Shown here piece by piece: positions 1 to 10,805 of a DNA stretch of 64,000 nt. This stretch comes from Lota lota (taxonomy: Eukaryota > Chordata > Actinopteri > Gadiformes > Lotidae): assembly GCA_026745465.1 (NCBI GenBank), contig JACYXH010000357.1, positions 120,469-184,468 on the forward strand, written 5' to 3'. The notes beneath the pieces were generated by a model, which was not told the DNA's origin, did not search any database, and was given only the letters and a program-made list of their open reading frames with translations. The stretch's first letter is position 1, and every line of letters starts with the position of its first letter. Position numbers and translations under genes: made by a program.

Positions 1-904
1 TTGGATGTAAAATGTAAGTTTTGTATGTTAATTACTTCTTATTGTAGTATATTGTGTATTGCATTGTAACACATGGTATCAGTACACCTTCAGAGACGTT
101 TTGTATATTATTAGAAATTATATTCAAATATTATGTATATTGTGTGCGAGCACGAGAACAAAGACAGCATTTGTGCGCACGGGGGCGTCTGTTGCGCGCT
201 GCTTCACTTTACGTGTGCGCTCAATGAATCGTTTCTTCCTCACAGGCTTTATTATTGGTCTCGCGATCAGAGAACTACTGAGCGCGAGTGCAGTTAGTGT
301 TTACAATATTGATTTGTGTGCATGGATGTGTTAGTTCTTTTGTCAGTGATATGCCGCCATAAACGTTGCAGGCCTGTACGGCTCGGTGTCTCAACACGAT
401 AGACTGTTCGCTCTTAACGTGAGCAAAACAAAGTCCCGGTACCGTTATAGGGAGAGGAGACGACGGATGAAGAAACGGGAATCCCGGGATGATCTTCGTC
501 AGGGGAACCGCGCGCTACCTGACCCCCTGCTGTGGACTATCCTCGTGCGCTACTCTGATGATTTATATCCCGTTCAGAGGATGCTAAGGCGGTTAGCAAA
601 CCAAGCTAGCTTTACACCAAACGACCAAAACATCCCCGACACGAACAGAAACACGAATAAAACAATCCCCAAATCCACTCTCTCCCTTACTCATTTAACC
701 GTCAAACAACTAATAAGTAAATGTTTAAATATAATATAGCTGGCCGATCTCTACAGAGAATAAAGTACTCTCCTCCTTTGTCCTCGTCTCTTCCCTCTCT
801 CCTTTTTTCCCCGCTCGCTCGTGACCTCTCACCCTTCCCCAAATGACCTGGAAGTCTCTATATCAACCCTTCCTATTGGTTAAACCCAAATAGAGTCCAT
901 ATAA
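1..904 (+). repeat. NLR intron block, copy 1 (cut by window edge)
   Basis: This is a ~1 kb sequence that recurs next to every LRR exon of both NLR loci here, read from the strand opposite to the NLR gene. Other copies are at about 1905-2870 (+), 39410-40456 (-), 41845-42845 (-), 43850-44650 (-) and a shortened one at 46555-46880 (-). It carries an open frame (386-739) followed by AATAAAG at about 759 and then a C/T-rich stretch. No terminal inverted repeats were seen, so it behaves as part of a duplicated cassette rather than as a free transposon. Confidence 0.8.
386..739 (+). other. Arginine-rich 117-codon ORF antisense to the NLR gene (coding status doubtful)
   Basis: I do not recognise this product. 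The frame starts MSQHDRLF, has a basic run (RERRRRMKK) near residues 22-30, and ends at a TAG about 20 bp before an AATAAA hexamer. A second open copy lies at 2347-2667 and broken copies lie in the plus-strand NLR gene. Between the two open copies nearly all differences I can see change the amino acid (for example R/L, Y/C, R/K, N/S, L/R). That suggests drift rather than protein constraint. It may be a by-product of a GC-rich part of the repeated intron block. Confidence 0.25.
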
Positions 905-1547
905 CCAAATGTACTGAACAAGGTTAAAACAATTAAGAGATACCTTTTATTAACAATGAACAAATAATTATTAATGTATTGATGTAATATGTCATTCTTG
1001 GCTTTCCTTATTTATTATTTCATAATAAATATAGCTTTTATTTTTGTCTCTTCACCCTGGTTACACAATATAACAATATTTTTCTGTAGCCTATTCATAT
1101 TTGTGCATAAATGTTTAGCAATTTCAATAATGAATACTGAACAGTTAGCTTTTAAAATACATTTTGTGTGACAACGGCAAGTTTCAAATCATAAAATAAA
1201 AGAAATCCAGAGACCCTCCAAAATGTTGCTGTAGAGGCTTTCAGGGGGTCTTAAGTGTCCAACTAGGGGTCTGAGACCCTTCGACCCCCTGTATTTCACC
1301 CTGCTCTTAACTATCAATGTCCCGTATACAGTGGACGGTGGTGGGGCACTATTATTATAATTTGTTCATGTTTAAATGTATAAATTGCAAGCATATGGAT
1401 GTATTAGAATATCCACCTGAACAACAAGGTGTAACATTTATATGATACCAAAATCATGAATGTGGTCATCACAGGTACTGAGTTATAAGCTGCATCTTCT
1501 GATATGAACCTTGTGGTGTAACTGTTTGCACATTGAGTAAAACTGAC
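905..1547 (-). other. Intron of the minus-strand NLR remnant
   Basis: This AT-rich intron sequence includes the segment around 1200-1340 (its reverse complement contains AGGGTCTGAGACCC and a CCCGTATAC/GGGAC stretch). The same segment lies downstream of each LRR exon at 41.4, 43.4 and 46.1 kb. No gene is seen. Confidence 0.6.
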
Positions 1548-1721
1548 CTGAGAGTTTCCAGTGTACAGTGTGGACTCCCCAGTCCAGCAGAGAGCAGCTT
1601 CACTCCTGAATCCTGCACATCATTGGTACTCAGGTCCAGCTCTCTCAGGCTAGAGGAGTTGGAGCTGAGAACTGAGGCCAGAGCTTCACAGCATCTCTCT
1701 GACAGATGACAGCCATTCAGC
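1548..1721 (-). pseudogene. LRR exon of the minus-strand NLR gene remnant
   Basis: This is a 174-bp exon with an AG acceptor just above 1721 and a GT donor just below 1548, read on the minus strand. It encodes 58 residues forming two ribonuclease-inhibitor-type LRRs, with the cores [15 protein letters not shown] and LLSAGLGSP. It differs from the LRR2/LRR3 exons of the plus-strand gene at a single base that I can see. Length and phase (2-2) match. The exon itself is open, but its gene has lost the 5' part of NACHT (see 8602-9823), so it is best read as part of a broken gene that continues off the left edge. Confidence 0.85.
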
Positions 1722-1904
1722 CTTCACACAAAACAAACAGGAACATGTTAATGTGTTTAAAGAACTTACCTCTTTTACTTTTAACATAATGAAGGAATAG
1801 TGTTGCACAATCTTCAGATCCCTGAAGAATATTTTATTATTAATGTTTTATTAATTTAACTAATATATTCTAATCAATACATTAGATCATTATGTTTATT
1901 CAAT

Positions 1905-2870
1905 ATTGGGTGTAAAATGTAAGTTTTGTATGTTAATTACTTTTTATTGTAGTATTGTGTAAATTGTGTATTGCATTGTAATATATGGATGTATCAGTAC
2001 ATCTACAGAGGTGTTTTGAATATTATTATAAGTTATATTCCAATATAATATATATTGTCTTTTGAGGAGAAGCGAGCACGGGGGCGTCAGTTGCGTGCTG
2101 CTTCACTTCACGTGCGCACTCAATGAATCGTTTCTTCCTCACAGGCTTTATTATTGCTCTCTCCATCAGAGAACTACTGAGCGCGAGTGCAGTTGGTGTT
2201 TACAATAATGATTTGTGTGCATGGATGTGTTAGTTGTGTGCGCGCACAGTCATTTTAGCTCGAGACTTTTGTCACTGATATGCCGCCATAAACGTTGCAG
2301 GCCTGCACGGCTCGGTGTTGCAACACGATAGACTGTTCGATAGAACGTGAGCAAAACAAAGTCCCGGTACCGTTATAGGGAGAGGAGACGACGGATGAAG
2401 AAACTGGAATCCCGGGATGATCTTCGTCAGGGGAACCGCGCGCTACCTGACCCCCTGCTGTGGACTATCCTCGTGCGCTGCTCTGATGATTTATATCCCG
2501 TTCAGAAGATGCTAAGGCGGTTAGCAAACCAAGCTAGCTTTACACCAAGCGACCAAAACATCCCCGACACGAACAGAAACACGAATAAAACGATCCCCAA
2601 ATCCACTCTCTCCCGTACTCATTTAACCGTCAAACAACTAATAAGTAAATGTTTAAATATAATTTAGCTGGCGATCTCTACAGAAAATAAAGTACTCTCC
2701 TCCTTTGTCCTTGTCTCTTCCCTCACTCCTTTTTCCCGCTCGCTCGTGACCTCTCACCCTTCCCCAAATGACCCGGAAGTCTCTATATCAACCCTTCCTA
2801 TTGGTTAAACCCAAATAGAGTCCGTATAACCAAATGTACTGAACACGGTTAACATGTTTTAAAATAGTGA
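1905..2870 (+). repeat. NLR intron block, copy 2
   Basis: This is the second plus-orientation copy of the block described at 1-904, on the NACHT side of the minus-strand LRR exon. It contains the second open copy of the arginine-rich frame (2347-2667, GTG at its left end) followed by AATAAAG near 2690. Its order relative to the LRR exon is the same as in the plus-strand NLR gene. Confidence 0.8.
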
Positions 2871-3118
2871 GTTAACTTTTATTAATAAAGAATGTATGAT
2901 TATTAATGTATCCTACATTTCAACAGTAACTTATTTATACGTATAGCTATATATTTGATTACAGCTGAATATAACTATTATAAACTATTATTATTAAGTC
3001 TTGGCTTTCCTCATTTATTATTTCATAATAAATTATGAGTTTGTCTCTTCAGCCTGGTTACACAATGTAACAATATTTTTCTGTAGCTTACTCATATTTG
3101 TTTATTAGTTTAACATAT
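2871..3118. other. AT-rich NLR intron, no gene seen
   Basis: The sequence matches intron sequence near 39.2-39.4 kb in reverse orientation. Nothing else is recognised. Confidence 0.5.
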
Positions 3119-3344
3119 TGTAACGGTTCTATGTTGCGTTGTTTGTTTGTGTGCGTTGTGCTGGTGTTGTGGTTGGGTGCTCAGGAGAAGGGGGCGGGCC
3201 TTGGAAAAGGAGATCCGGTTAGAGATGTGGGGAAGTTCATATTCGTTGTGTTATAGCGTTCGACAACGTGTGTCCGCGATTAATAAAAGAGTTCATCAAA
3301 ACAACCTGTGTGGTGCTTGGACGCATAGAAACAGGGTTGCTACA
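3119..3344 (+). mobile_element. Solo LTR, 226 bp
   Basis: It starts TGTAACGG and ends TTGCTACA, so it has TG...CA ends. It contains AATAAA near 3280 and is flanked on both sides by ATAT, a likely 4-bp target duplication. No internal retrovirus-like sequence adjoins it, so it is a solo LTR fossil inside the NLR intron. The family was not determined. Confidence 0.6.
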
Positions 3345-3574
3345 ATATATTTGCTAAATCATTAGATCTATAAATGTTAATTATTTATCGGGTGGAAAAT
3401 GTAAAAAATATATTCTCAATTGTACTTTCATATTCTAGTAGTATGTATATTGTGTTCTGTGTATTGTTATACATGTTATGAGTGAACCTACGGAGATGTT
3501 GTGTATATTTTATTGTAACTTCTATTCTAGTATTATGTATATTGTGTTGTGTGTTATGTAATACATGTTATTAG
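3345..3574. repeat. Short degenerate repeats of the NACHT exon 3' boundary
   Basis: Segments resembling GAACCTACAGAGATGTTTT, which is the reversed NACHT exon end plus donor, recur at about 3483-3500 and, beyond the Gypsy element, at 8503-8520 and 8590-8610. They are separated by AT-rich spacers with the same wording (TATATTGTGT...GTAATAC). This looks like small local duplications of the exon/intron boundary. Confidence 0.5.
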
Positions 3575-3885
3575 TGTCATGACACCCTCTTCCACTACCT
3601 AGGGGCGCCGGCTGCTATTCCACCTCGTGCACTCTGCTTTCCACACCAGCCTTCAATTAAACAATCACCGCACTCTACTTAATCACCAGTCTTCCTAGCA
3701 GCCGGTGCCAGATCGTTGTTTAACCACCTCGTGTTAGTTACTTCGTTCCAGTAAACAGATATCGTTATTCTCTCCCTGTCTAACCTGTTCTTTTGGAAAA
3801 TAAATCTTTTGGAATCTATCACATCTCCGCCTCGTAGTGTCCGCATTTGGGTTCTCGTCCTGTCAGCGTAACAGACAACGTAACA
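3575..3885 (+). repeat. 5' LTR of the Gypsy element
   Basis: It is 311 bp, starts TGTCATGACACC, ends CGTAACA and contains AATAAA near 3800. It is base-for-base the same as 8187-8497 in my reading. The gag ATG follows only 16 bp after its end. Confidence 0.95.
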
Positions 3886-3901
3886 GTACGATCTGGCCAA
3901 T

Positions 3902-4852
3902 ATGGACCCAGCGGACCTTGATTCGTTACGGCAAGTAATCTCCAACCAAGGGGTTCGGCTTGGTCAACATGAGCAGGCGTTCCAGGAGTTCGCTACAACT
4001 CTCCAAGGGGTGACCCAGGCGCTCAGCGAGCTCCGCGCTTCGTTACCGTCCACCGGGACTCCGGCGTCTCAACCCGCCGTTTCGATTTCCCCGACGTCTT
4101 CCCGAGAACCTTCCATCCCCGCTCCTGAACGCTACAAGGGTGACCTGGGATCTTGCGGTGCATTTTTGGTACAGTGCTCCCTTGTTTTTGAGCTCCAGCC
4201 GCTCACCTATCCGTCCGAGAAGTCACGCATCGCTTATATAATCGAGGCGCTGAAAGGCGATGCCCTTGCCTGGGCTACAGCGTTGTGGGAGCGAGGGTCG
4301 GAGATTTGTTCCTCTTACTCGAGATTCACCGAGGAGATGCGCAAGGTCTTCGATCATCCGATCAGAGGCAGAGAGGCTTCTCAACGTTTACTATCGATAC
4401 GCCAAGGAACGCGAAGCGTCGCTGAGTTCACGGTGGAGTTCCGCACCCTGGCTGCAGAGAGTGGGTGGAACGAAGAGGCTCTGCTGGGAGTTTTTTCGAG
4501 CGCGCTCTCTGACACCATCCGGGACGAGTTGGCGTCTCGAGATGATTCCCCGAGTTTGGACCACCTAATCTCCCTTGCCATTCGTTTGGATAACCGGCTG
4601 CGTGAACGACAACGCGAACGTACACTCCGGTATTCTCCTGTCTTCCGGCCACCTCCCCCTGGATTTACCTCAACCGGAAATGAACCCGCACGTTTTCCTG
4701 AACCTGAACCTATGCAGTTGGGCCGCACCCACCTCACGTCTGACGAGAGGGAGCGTCGTATGCGGTCTGGGGCCTGTTTGTATTGTGGTCAGTCGGGCCA
4801 TTATCGGTCCTCCTGTCCCATTCGCCCGGGAAACGGTCCGGCTCGCCAATAA
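3902..4852 (+). CDS. Gypsy gag-like protein (fossil element)
   Basis: This frame of 316 codons lies directly after the 5' LTR. It has a coiled N-terminus, the retrotransposon gag core (around residues 75-215) and a C-terminal zinc knuckle of the CxxC...H...C type ([14 protein letters not shown], near residue 290). The order matches sushi-ichi-type Gypsy gag. The pol frame overlaps its end in the -1 frame, the arrangement for which this family is known to use ribosomal frameshifting. Confidence 0.9.
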   Translation: MDPADLDSLRQVISNQGVRLGQHEQAFQEFATTLQGVTQALSELRASLPSTGTPASQPAVSISPTSSREPSIPAPERYKGDLGSCGAFLVQCSLVFELQPLTYPSEKSRIAYIIEALKGDALAWATALWERGSEICSSYSRFTEEMRKVFDHPIRGREASQRLLSIRQGTRSVAEFTVEFRTLAAESGWNEEALLGVFSSALSDTIRDELASRDDSPSLDHLISLAIRLDNRLRERQRERTLRYSPVFRPPPPGFTSTGNEPARFPEPEPMQLGRTHLTSDERERRMRSGACLYCGQSGHYRSSCPIRPGNGPARQ

Positions 4853-7800
4853 CTCGAGGGGTTTTGGTGAGTCAAACGCTCAACCCCTCGGCTCCCCGAC
4901 CTCTACTAGACGCCGTCTTATCCTGGCAGGACCAATCCCAACAGCTCTCGATCCTCCTGGACTCGGGGGCAGACGAGTCTTTCATCGACCGTGAGCTGGT
5001 CAAACAACTGGGGATTGAGACTTCGCCTCTCGAGTCTCCACTAGAGGCCCAGGCACTCAATGGGAAACCTCTCGCCCGAGTGGAGCGTCGGACGTCTCCC
5101 GTCTCCCTGTTGATCTCCGGTAATCATAGTGAGTATATCTCCCTTCATGTGATAGACTGTCCTTTCACGCCTGTAGTTCTGGGTTTGCCTTGGTTACAGA
5201 TTCACAATCCCCATGTCGACTGGAGAGCGGGCCGCATAACGTCCTGGAGTCCATTCTGTCTTTCGCAGTGTCTCCGTTCTGCACAGTCCCCCTGTTCCTC
5301 TGAATCCCGAGCCCCGCCACCACCCCCTTCCGACCTGTCCTCGGTTCCAGAGACGTACCACGACCTCGCAGAGGTCTTCAGCGAGGCCCACGCCATGTCT
5401 CTGCCACCTCATCGCCCATATGATTGCGCCATTGATCTGCTTCCTGGAGCCCCCCTGCCTAGCAGTCGCTTATTCAACCTCTCTCGCCCGGAACGTGTAT
5501 CCATGGAACAATATATCCAGGAGTCTCTAGCAGCCGGGATTATCCGTCCCTCGTCTTCCCCAGTTGGAGCAGGCTTCTTCTTCATCGCCAAGAAGGACCA
5601 CTCTCTCCGCCCCTGTATTGATTACCGAGGCCTGAACAACATCACCGTTAAGAACAAGTACCCCCTACCCTTGATCAGCTCTGCCTTTATTCCCCTCCAC
5701 GGCGCCACGATATTTTCAAAGCTCGACCTTCGCAACGCATATCATCTGGTCCGCATCAGGGAGGGGGATGAGTGGAAGACCGCATTCAACACACCCCTGG
5801 GACATTTTGAGTATCTGGTAATGCCATTCGGTCTCACCAACGCCCCCGGGGTCTTCCAAGCTCTTGTCAACGACGTCCTTCGTGACATGTTGAATCGTTC
5901 CGTCTTCATCTACTTAGATGACATCCTCGTTTTCTCCGGGTCGCTGGAGGAGCATAAGGTTCACGTCCGGCAGGTTCTCCAGCGGCTACTAGAGAACCGG
6001 CTATTCGTGAAGGCTGAGAAGTGCGAGTTCCACGTCACTTCCACTTCATTCCTGGGGTACATCATCGGCCAGGGACAAGTGAGGATGGATCCTGCAAAGG
6101 TTTCAGCGGTGACCGAGTGGCCCACTCCCACTTCTCGCAAGAAGCTCCAGCAGTTCCTGGGCTTCGCCAACTTCTACCGGCGTTTCATCCGTGGCTACAG
6201 CCAGGTCGCAGCACCCCTCACGGCCTTGACCTCAATTAGGAGCCGCTTCCTGTGGACTACGGAGGCCGAAACAGCGTTCGCAGCCCTCAAGAAGCGCTTT
6301 GTCTCTTCTCCGATCCTCATTCAACCCAACCCCGCCAACCAGTTCGTTGTGGAGGTCGACGCTTCTGACACCGGCGTGGGCGCGGTTCTCTCCCAGCGCT
6401 CCTCCTCAGATCAGAAAATGCACCCGTGCGCCTTTTTCTCTCGCCGCTTGACGCCTCCCGAGAGGAATTATGACGTAGGCAACCGAGAGCTACTGGCCGT
6501 AAAATTAGCGCTGGAGGAATGGCGACACTGGCTGGAGGGCGCCGAACTGCCGTTCGTTGTCTGGACCGACCACCGGAATCTTGAATACATACAGTCAGCT
6601 AAGAGACTAAACTCCCGGCAAGCCAGATGGGCCCTATTCTTTGGCCGTTTCAGGTTTACCTTAACCTACCGCCCAGGATCTCGAAATATCAAACCCGACG
6701 CTCTCTCCCGCCTCCACTCTCCCGAAGACTCCAGACCGGACCCCGAGCCCATTCTTCCGCCCACTTGCCTAGTCGCGGCTCTCACATTAGAGGTCGAATC
6801 AGCTGTAATTCAGGCCCAGAGAGATCAGCCTGACCCTGGTAATGGTCCTCTCAATCGGTTATTCGTCCCGGATTCAGAACGCACAAGAGTCCTTTCTTGG
6901 GCCCACGCCTCCAAACTATCCTGCCATCCAGGTGTGACCCGTACCCTGGACTTCGTTCGCCGTCGGTTCTGGTGGCCAACCATGAACGTGGATGTCCGTT
7001 CATTCATCGCGGCTTGTTCCACCTGCGCTCGCAACAAGACCTCCACCCAACCCCGCTCCGGCTTACTTCGTCCCCTCCCCATTCCCAGTCGTCCTTGGTC
7101 CCACATTGCTCTGGACTTCGTCACCGGTCTCCCCCCTTCGGAAGGGAACACCACTATTCTCACGGTGATCGACCGCTTTTCCAAGTCCGCCCATTTTCTA
7201 GCCCTCCCAAAACTTCCCTCTGCCAGGGAGACCGCGGATCTCCTTGTTTCCCACGTCTTCCGTCAGCATGGTATCCCGGTGGACGTCGTTTCGGACCGAG
7301 GTCCTCAGTTCACCTCCCAAGTCTGGCGCGCCTTCTGTACAGCCTTGGGGATCTCGGTCAGTCTTTCCTCGGGATACCATCCCCAGTCCAACGGCCAGTC
7401 GGAGAGGGTTAACCAGGAGATGGAGGCCACCCTTCGCTGCATCACAGAGACCAACTCCGCGACTTGGAGCTCTCAACTCGCTTGGGTGGAGTACGCACAC
7501 AACACCCTTGTGAACGCCTCCACAGGTCTCTCCCCCTTTATGTGCTCTCTGGGGTACCAGCCACCCCTATTTCCCTCCCTGGAGGCAGAGATCTCTGTTC
7601 CCTCGGTCCAGGCCCACCTGCAACGATGTCAGCGCACATGGAAACGCGCTCGGGCTGCGCTTCTCCAGGCATCGTCTCGCTCCCAGCGGCAAGCTAACAA
7701 GCATCGCCTTCCAGCCCCCCAGTACATCCCGGGACAGAAAGTTTGGCTTCGATCCAAGGACCTCCCCCTGAAGGGGTTCAACCAGAAGCTCTCCCCCCGC

Positions 7801-8214
7801 TTCATCGGCCCGTTTCCTGTCGAGTCCATTGTTAATCCCTGTGCCGTCCGTCTCAAACTCCCCTCGTCTCTCCGTGTTCACCCCACCTTCCACGTCTCCC
7901 AGCTTAAGCCCGTCTCCTCCAGCCCACTGTCGCCCCCCACCCCAGCGCCGCCACCCCCCCGGATGATCGACGACCACCCATCCTGGACAGTTCGTCGTCT
8001 CTTAGACGTGCGTCGTCGCGGCCGGGGCCACCAGTACCTTGTGGACTGGGAGGGGTACGGACCAGAGGAACGCTCCTGGGTTCCGCGGAGTCACATCCTT
8101 GACCCTACTCTCATTAAGGACTTCCACCGTCTGCACCCTGACCATCCTGTGCGTCCGCCTGGAGGCGTCCGTAGAGGGGGGGGTACTGTCATGACACCCT
8201 CTTCCACTACCTAG
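4783..8214 (+). CDS. Gypsy pol polyprotein with chromodomain (fossil element)
   Basis: This open frame of about 1143 codons overlaps gag and runs just into the 3' LTR. The domains in order are an aspartic protease ([10 protein letters not shown], near residue 60), reverse transcriptase with the YLDD box (near residue 377), RNase H (DASDTGVGA, near 525), the integrase zinc finger (HHCC, about 700-750), the integrase core (SDRGPQF and [12 protein letters not shown]) and a chromodomain at about 1065-1115. The chromodomain and domain order place it in the chromovirus branch of Ty3/Gypsy. Confidence 0.93.
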   Translation: MWSVGPLSVLLSHSPGKRSGSPITRGVLVSQTLNPSAPRPLLDAVLSWQDQSQQLSILLDSGADESFIDRELVKQLGIETSPLESPLEAQALNGKPLARVERRTSPVSLLISGNHSEYISLHVIDCPFTPVVLGLPWLQIHNPHVDWRAGRITSWSPFCLSQCLRSAQSPCSSESRAPPPPPSDLSSVPETYHDLAEVFSEAHAMSLPPHRPYDCAIDLLPGAPLPSSRLFNLSRPERVSMEQYIQESLAAGIIRPSSSPVGAGFFFIAKKDHSLRPCIDYRGLNNITVKNKYPLPLISSAFIPLHGATIFSKLDLRNAYHLVRIREGDEWKTAFNTPLGHFEYLVMPFGLTNAPGVFQALVNDVLRDMLNRSVFIYLDDILVFSGSLEEHKVHVRQVLQRLLENRLFVKAEKCEFHVTSTSFLGYIIGQGQVRMDPAKVSAVTEWPTPTSRKKLQQFLGFANFYRRFIRGYSQVAAPLTALTSIRSRFLWTTEAETAFAALKKRFVSSPILIQPNPANQFVVEVDASDTGVGAVLSQRSSSDQKMHPCAFFSRRLTPPERNYDVGNRELLAVKLALEEWRHWLEGAELPFVVWTDHRNLEYIQSAKRLNSRQARWALFFGRFRFTLTYRPGSRNIKPDALSRLHSPEDSRPDPEPILPPTCLVAALTLEVESAVIQAQRDQPDPGNGPLNRLFVPDSERTRVLSWAHASKLSCHPGVTRTLDFVRRRFWWPTMNVDVRSFIAACSTCARNKTSTQPRSGLLRPLPIPSRPWSHIALDFVTGLPPSEGNTTILTVIDRFSKSAHFLALPKLPSARETADLLVSHVFRQHGIPVDVVSDRGPQFTSQVWRAFCTALGISVSLSSGYHPQSNGQSERVNQEMEATLRCITETNSATWSSQLAWVEYAHNTLVNASTGLSPFMCSLGYQPPLFPSLEAEISVPSVQAHLQRCQRTWKRARAALLQASSRSQRQANKHRLPAPQYIPGQKVWLRSKDLPLKGFNQKLSPRFIGPFPVESIVNPCAVRLKLPSSLRVHPTFHVSQLKPVSSSPLSPPTPAPPPPRMIDDHPSWTVRRLLDVRRRGRGHQYLVDWEGYGPEERSWVPRSHILDPTLIKDFHRLHPDHPVRPPGGVRRGGGTVMTPSSTT

Positions 8215-8497
8215 GGGCGCCGGCTGCTATTCCACCTCGTGCACTCTGCTTTCCACACCAGCCTTCAATTAAACAATCACCGCACTCTACTTAATCACCA
8301 GTCTTCCTAGCAGCCGGTGCCAGATCGTTGTTTAACCACCTCGTGTTAGTTACTTCGTTCCAGTAAACAGATATCGTTATTCTCTCCCTGTCTAACCTGT
8401 TCTTTTGGAAAATAAATCTTTTGGAATCTATCACATCTCCGCCTCGTAGTGTCCGCATTTGGGTTCTCGTCCTGTCAGCGTAACAGACAACGTAACA
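8187..8497 (+). repeat. 3' LTR of the Gypsy element
   Basis: It is 311 bp and identical to the 5' LTR as read. It is preceded by a G-rich purine tract and followed by the target duplication ATTAG. Confidence 0.95.
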
Positions 8498-8601
8498 ATT
8501 AGTGAACCTAAAGACATGTTTTGTATGTTAATATGACTTTTATATTATATTATTATGCATATTGTATTGTGTATTGTAATACTTGTTATGAGTGAACCTA
8601 C

Positions 8602-9823
8602 AGAGATGTTTTGGAGGCTTTGACCACTGGCAGCAGCCTCAGAAGACCCTCCTCTGAAGCAGAGTATTTCTTCAGGTCAAACACGTCCAGCTCCTCTACT
8701 GATGACAGTAAGATGAAGACCAGAGCTGACCACTGAGCAGGGGAGAGAGATTCTGTGGAGAGACTTCCTGATGTCAGGTACTGTTGGATCTCCTTCACTA
8801 GAGAACGGTCGTTCAGCTCATTCAGACAGTGGAACAGATTGATGCTTCTCTCTGGAGAGAGATCTCCATTTATCTTCTTCTTGATGTAAGACACTGTTTT
8901 CTCATTGGTCCATGAGCTATTTCCTGTCTGTCCCAGCAGTCCTCGTAGGAGAATCTGATTGGTCTCCAGAGAGAGGCCCAGGAGGAAGCGGAGGAACAAA
9001 TCCAGGTGTCCATTCTCACTCTGTAAGGCCTTGTCCACAGCACTCTGGTAGAGTTTGGGTTTCTTCCTAAACAGAATAGACAACCATGATTGTGATTGTC
9101 CTGAGAGCAGATTGACACCAGTGTCGATGAAGGAGAGAAAGACATAAAGGGCAGCCAGAAACTCTTGGATGCTCAGATGGACAAAGCAGAACACCTTGTC
9201 CTGGTACAGCCCACACTCCTCTTTAAAGATCTGGGTGAACACTCCTGTGTACTCTGAGGCTGCTCTGATATCAATGCCACACTCTGCCAGATCTGCCTTG
9301 TAGAAGATCAGGTTGCCTTTCTTCAGCTGGTTAAAAGCTAGTTTTCCCAGAGAAACAATGATCTCTCTGCTCTCTGAACTCCAGTGTGGATCTGTTTCAG
9401 CTCTCCCATGATACTTCCTGTCCCCCTGTATGGACTGAACCCTCAGGAAGTGGCTGTACATCTGAGTCACAGTCTTGGGCATCTCTTCTCCTGTCTGGGA
9501 TGTTTTGAAGAAGTCCTCCAGAACTGTAGCAGTGATCCAACAGAAGACTGGGATGTGACACATGATATGGAGGCTTCGTGATGTCTTGACATGGGAGATG
9601 ATTGTGCTGGCCAGCGTCTCCTCTCTGAATCTCTTCCTGAAGTATTCCTCCTTCTGTGGGTCTGTGAACCCTCTCACCTCTGTCACCATGTCAACACACT
9701 CAGCTGGTATCTGATTGGCTGCTGCAGGGCGTGTGGTTATCCAGATGCGAGCAGAGGGAAGCAGGTCGCCCCTGATGACGTTTGTCAGCAGCACGTCCAC
9801 CGAGGTGGACTCTGTGACATCGG
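8602..9823 (-). pseudogene. NLR NACHT exon, 3' two thirds only
   Basis: The minus-strand reading from about 9800 to 8602 gives 400 open codons ([19 protein letters not shown]... to ...VVKASKTSL), closely matching the second part of the plus-strand FISNA-NACHT exon (37248-39033). The donor (CT|GTAGGT, read on the minus strand) is kept. FISNA, Walker A and Walker B are absent, because homology stops at 9823 within what should be ...WTDVTEP. A nucleotide-binding NLR cannot be made from this copy. A 1-2 kb intron invaded by a solo LTR and the Gypsy element separates it from the LRR exon at 1548-1721. Confidence 0.92.
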
Positions 9824-9899
9824 TCCTGCATTATGGCGTTATATTAGTGCCAAATGTCGAGAGCTCCGTGAAACATCTTCACGAGCGAATAATATTAAC

Positions 9900-10020
9900 T
9901 CACACGCGCAGACACAGCTGCGAGAGAGGAAAAAACAGCAGCGAACGAGGAAAAAACAACTGCGAGAGAGGAAAAAACAGCTGCGAGAGAGGAAAAAACA
10001 GCTGCGAGTGCACATAACAA
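9900..10020. repeat. ~20-bp tandem repeats in the left transposon arm
   Basis: About five units of GCGAGAGAGGAAAAAACA(G/A)CT occur here. The mirror image with about six units is at 10600-10715. The one-unit difference largely explains the unequal arm lengths. Confidence 0.8.
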
Positions 10021-10149
10021 CCATTGGGGGGCATACGCGCTCTCGAAAGTGAGTTCTGCTCCTGTGCTTTTATTCTGCTCGCTCGGAATGGTGTTTTGCT
10101 CGCTCGCGTTAGTCGACCTCCAATTTTGACAGGTTGTGGGAGGGAACAA

Positions 10150-10455
10150 ACGCTGGCCCTCTTGTGATTGGTCATTTCACACACGGGAGCTCATACTGTC
10201 TATGAAGGGATGGACCTTGGTCTTGACCATAGAAAGCCAGGGAAGAAGAGATCTTGACGAAGACGGGTTGTGAGGTAAGTCATATCTGCGGAAAAATCTC
10301 AATTCGTATCAAAGTGTATATTTAGGAGATATGTTAGTGCAGGTGACAACAACGTTATGTGTTTAGCATGTTAACGTGTATTGTTATGTTAACGTTAGTT
10401 GGCAATAACGTTAGTTAAGATTAACGTTAGCGAGCTAACGTTAATCAATTGTTAA
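10150..10455 (+). promoter_or_regulatory. Unique centre of the foldback element: promoter- and donor-like
   Basis: The centre holds an inverted CCAAT box (TGATTGGTC near 10165) and a consensus splice donor (GTGAG|GTAAGT near 10273). It then has a stretch of repeated AACGTTAG words (10385-10445). There is no coding frame of note. The layout would suit a noncoding first exon, but this is inference from short motifs only. Confidence 0.3.
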
Positions 10456-10805
10456 TTGTTCCCTCCCACAACCTGTCAAAATTGGAGGTCGACTAACGCG
10501 AGCGAGCAAAACACCATTCCGAGCGAGCAGAACAAAAGCACAGGAGCAGAACTCACTTTCGAGAGCGCGTATGCCCCCCAATGGTTGTTATGTGCACTCG
10601 CAGCTGTTTTTTCCTCTCTCGCAGCTGTTTTTTCCTATCTCGCAGCTGTTTTTTCCTCTCTCGCAGCTGTTTTTTCCTCGTTCGCTGCTGTTTTTTCCTC
10701 TCTCGCAGCTGTGTCTGCGCGTGTGAGTTAATATTATTCGCTCGTGAAGATGTTTCACGGAGCTCTCGACATTTGGCACTAATATAACGCCATACTGCAT
10801 CAGTC

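Larger units (their letters stand above)
3575..8497 (+). mobile_element. Ty3/Gypsy chromovirus (sushi-ichi-like), looks whole
   Basis: This LTR retrotransposon of about 4.9 kb is flanked by the 5-bp target duplication ATTAG (3570-3574 and 8498-8502). Its parts in order are a 311-bp LTR, gag, pol (protease, reverse transcriptase, RNase H, integrase, C-terminal chromodomain), a purine-rich tract (about 8172-8183) and a 311-bp LTR. The two LTRs read as identical, so the insertion is very young. The frames look uninterrupted. It lies in the intron between the NACHT and LRR exons of the broken minus-strand NLR gene, in the opposite orientation. Confidence 0.95.
9832..10794. mobile_element. Non-autonomous foldback-type DNA transposon, 963 bp
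   Basis: Very long terminal inverted repeats (9832-10149 and 10456-10794) begin TATGGCGTTATATTAGTGCC and end with its complement. The flanking target duplication is CTGCAT (9826-9831 and 10795-10800). Each arm holds about 20-bp tandem units (GAGGAAAAAACAGCTGCGA type), roughly five on the left and six on the right. The ~305-bp unique centre has no transposase. A 6-bp duplication and long arms with internal repeats fit several superfamilies, so I do not assign one. It is inserted exactly in the NACHT/RING junction. Confidence 0.88.

Noticed and set aside
7567-7977. Minus-strand frames within the Gypsy pol region
   Set aside because: They are shadows of the pol frame in high-GC DNA, with no recognisable product.
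9839-10184. Small frames in the transposon arms (FFLSRSC / CERGKNS repeats)
   Set aside because: Both arms give mirrored frames from the 20-bp tandem units. They are explained by the inverted repeats.
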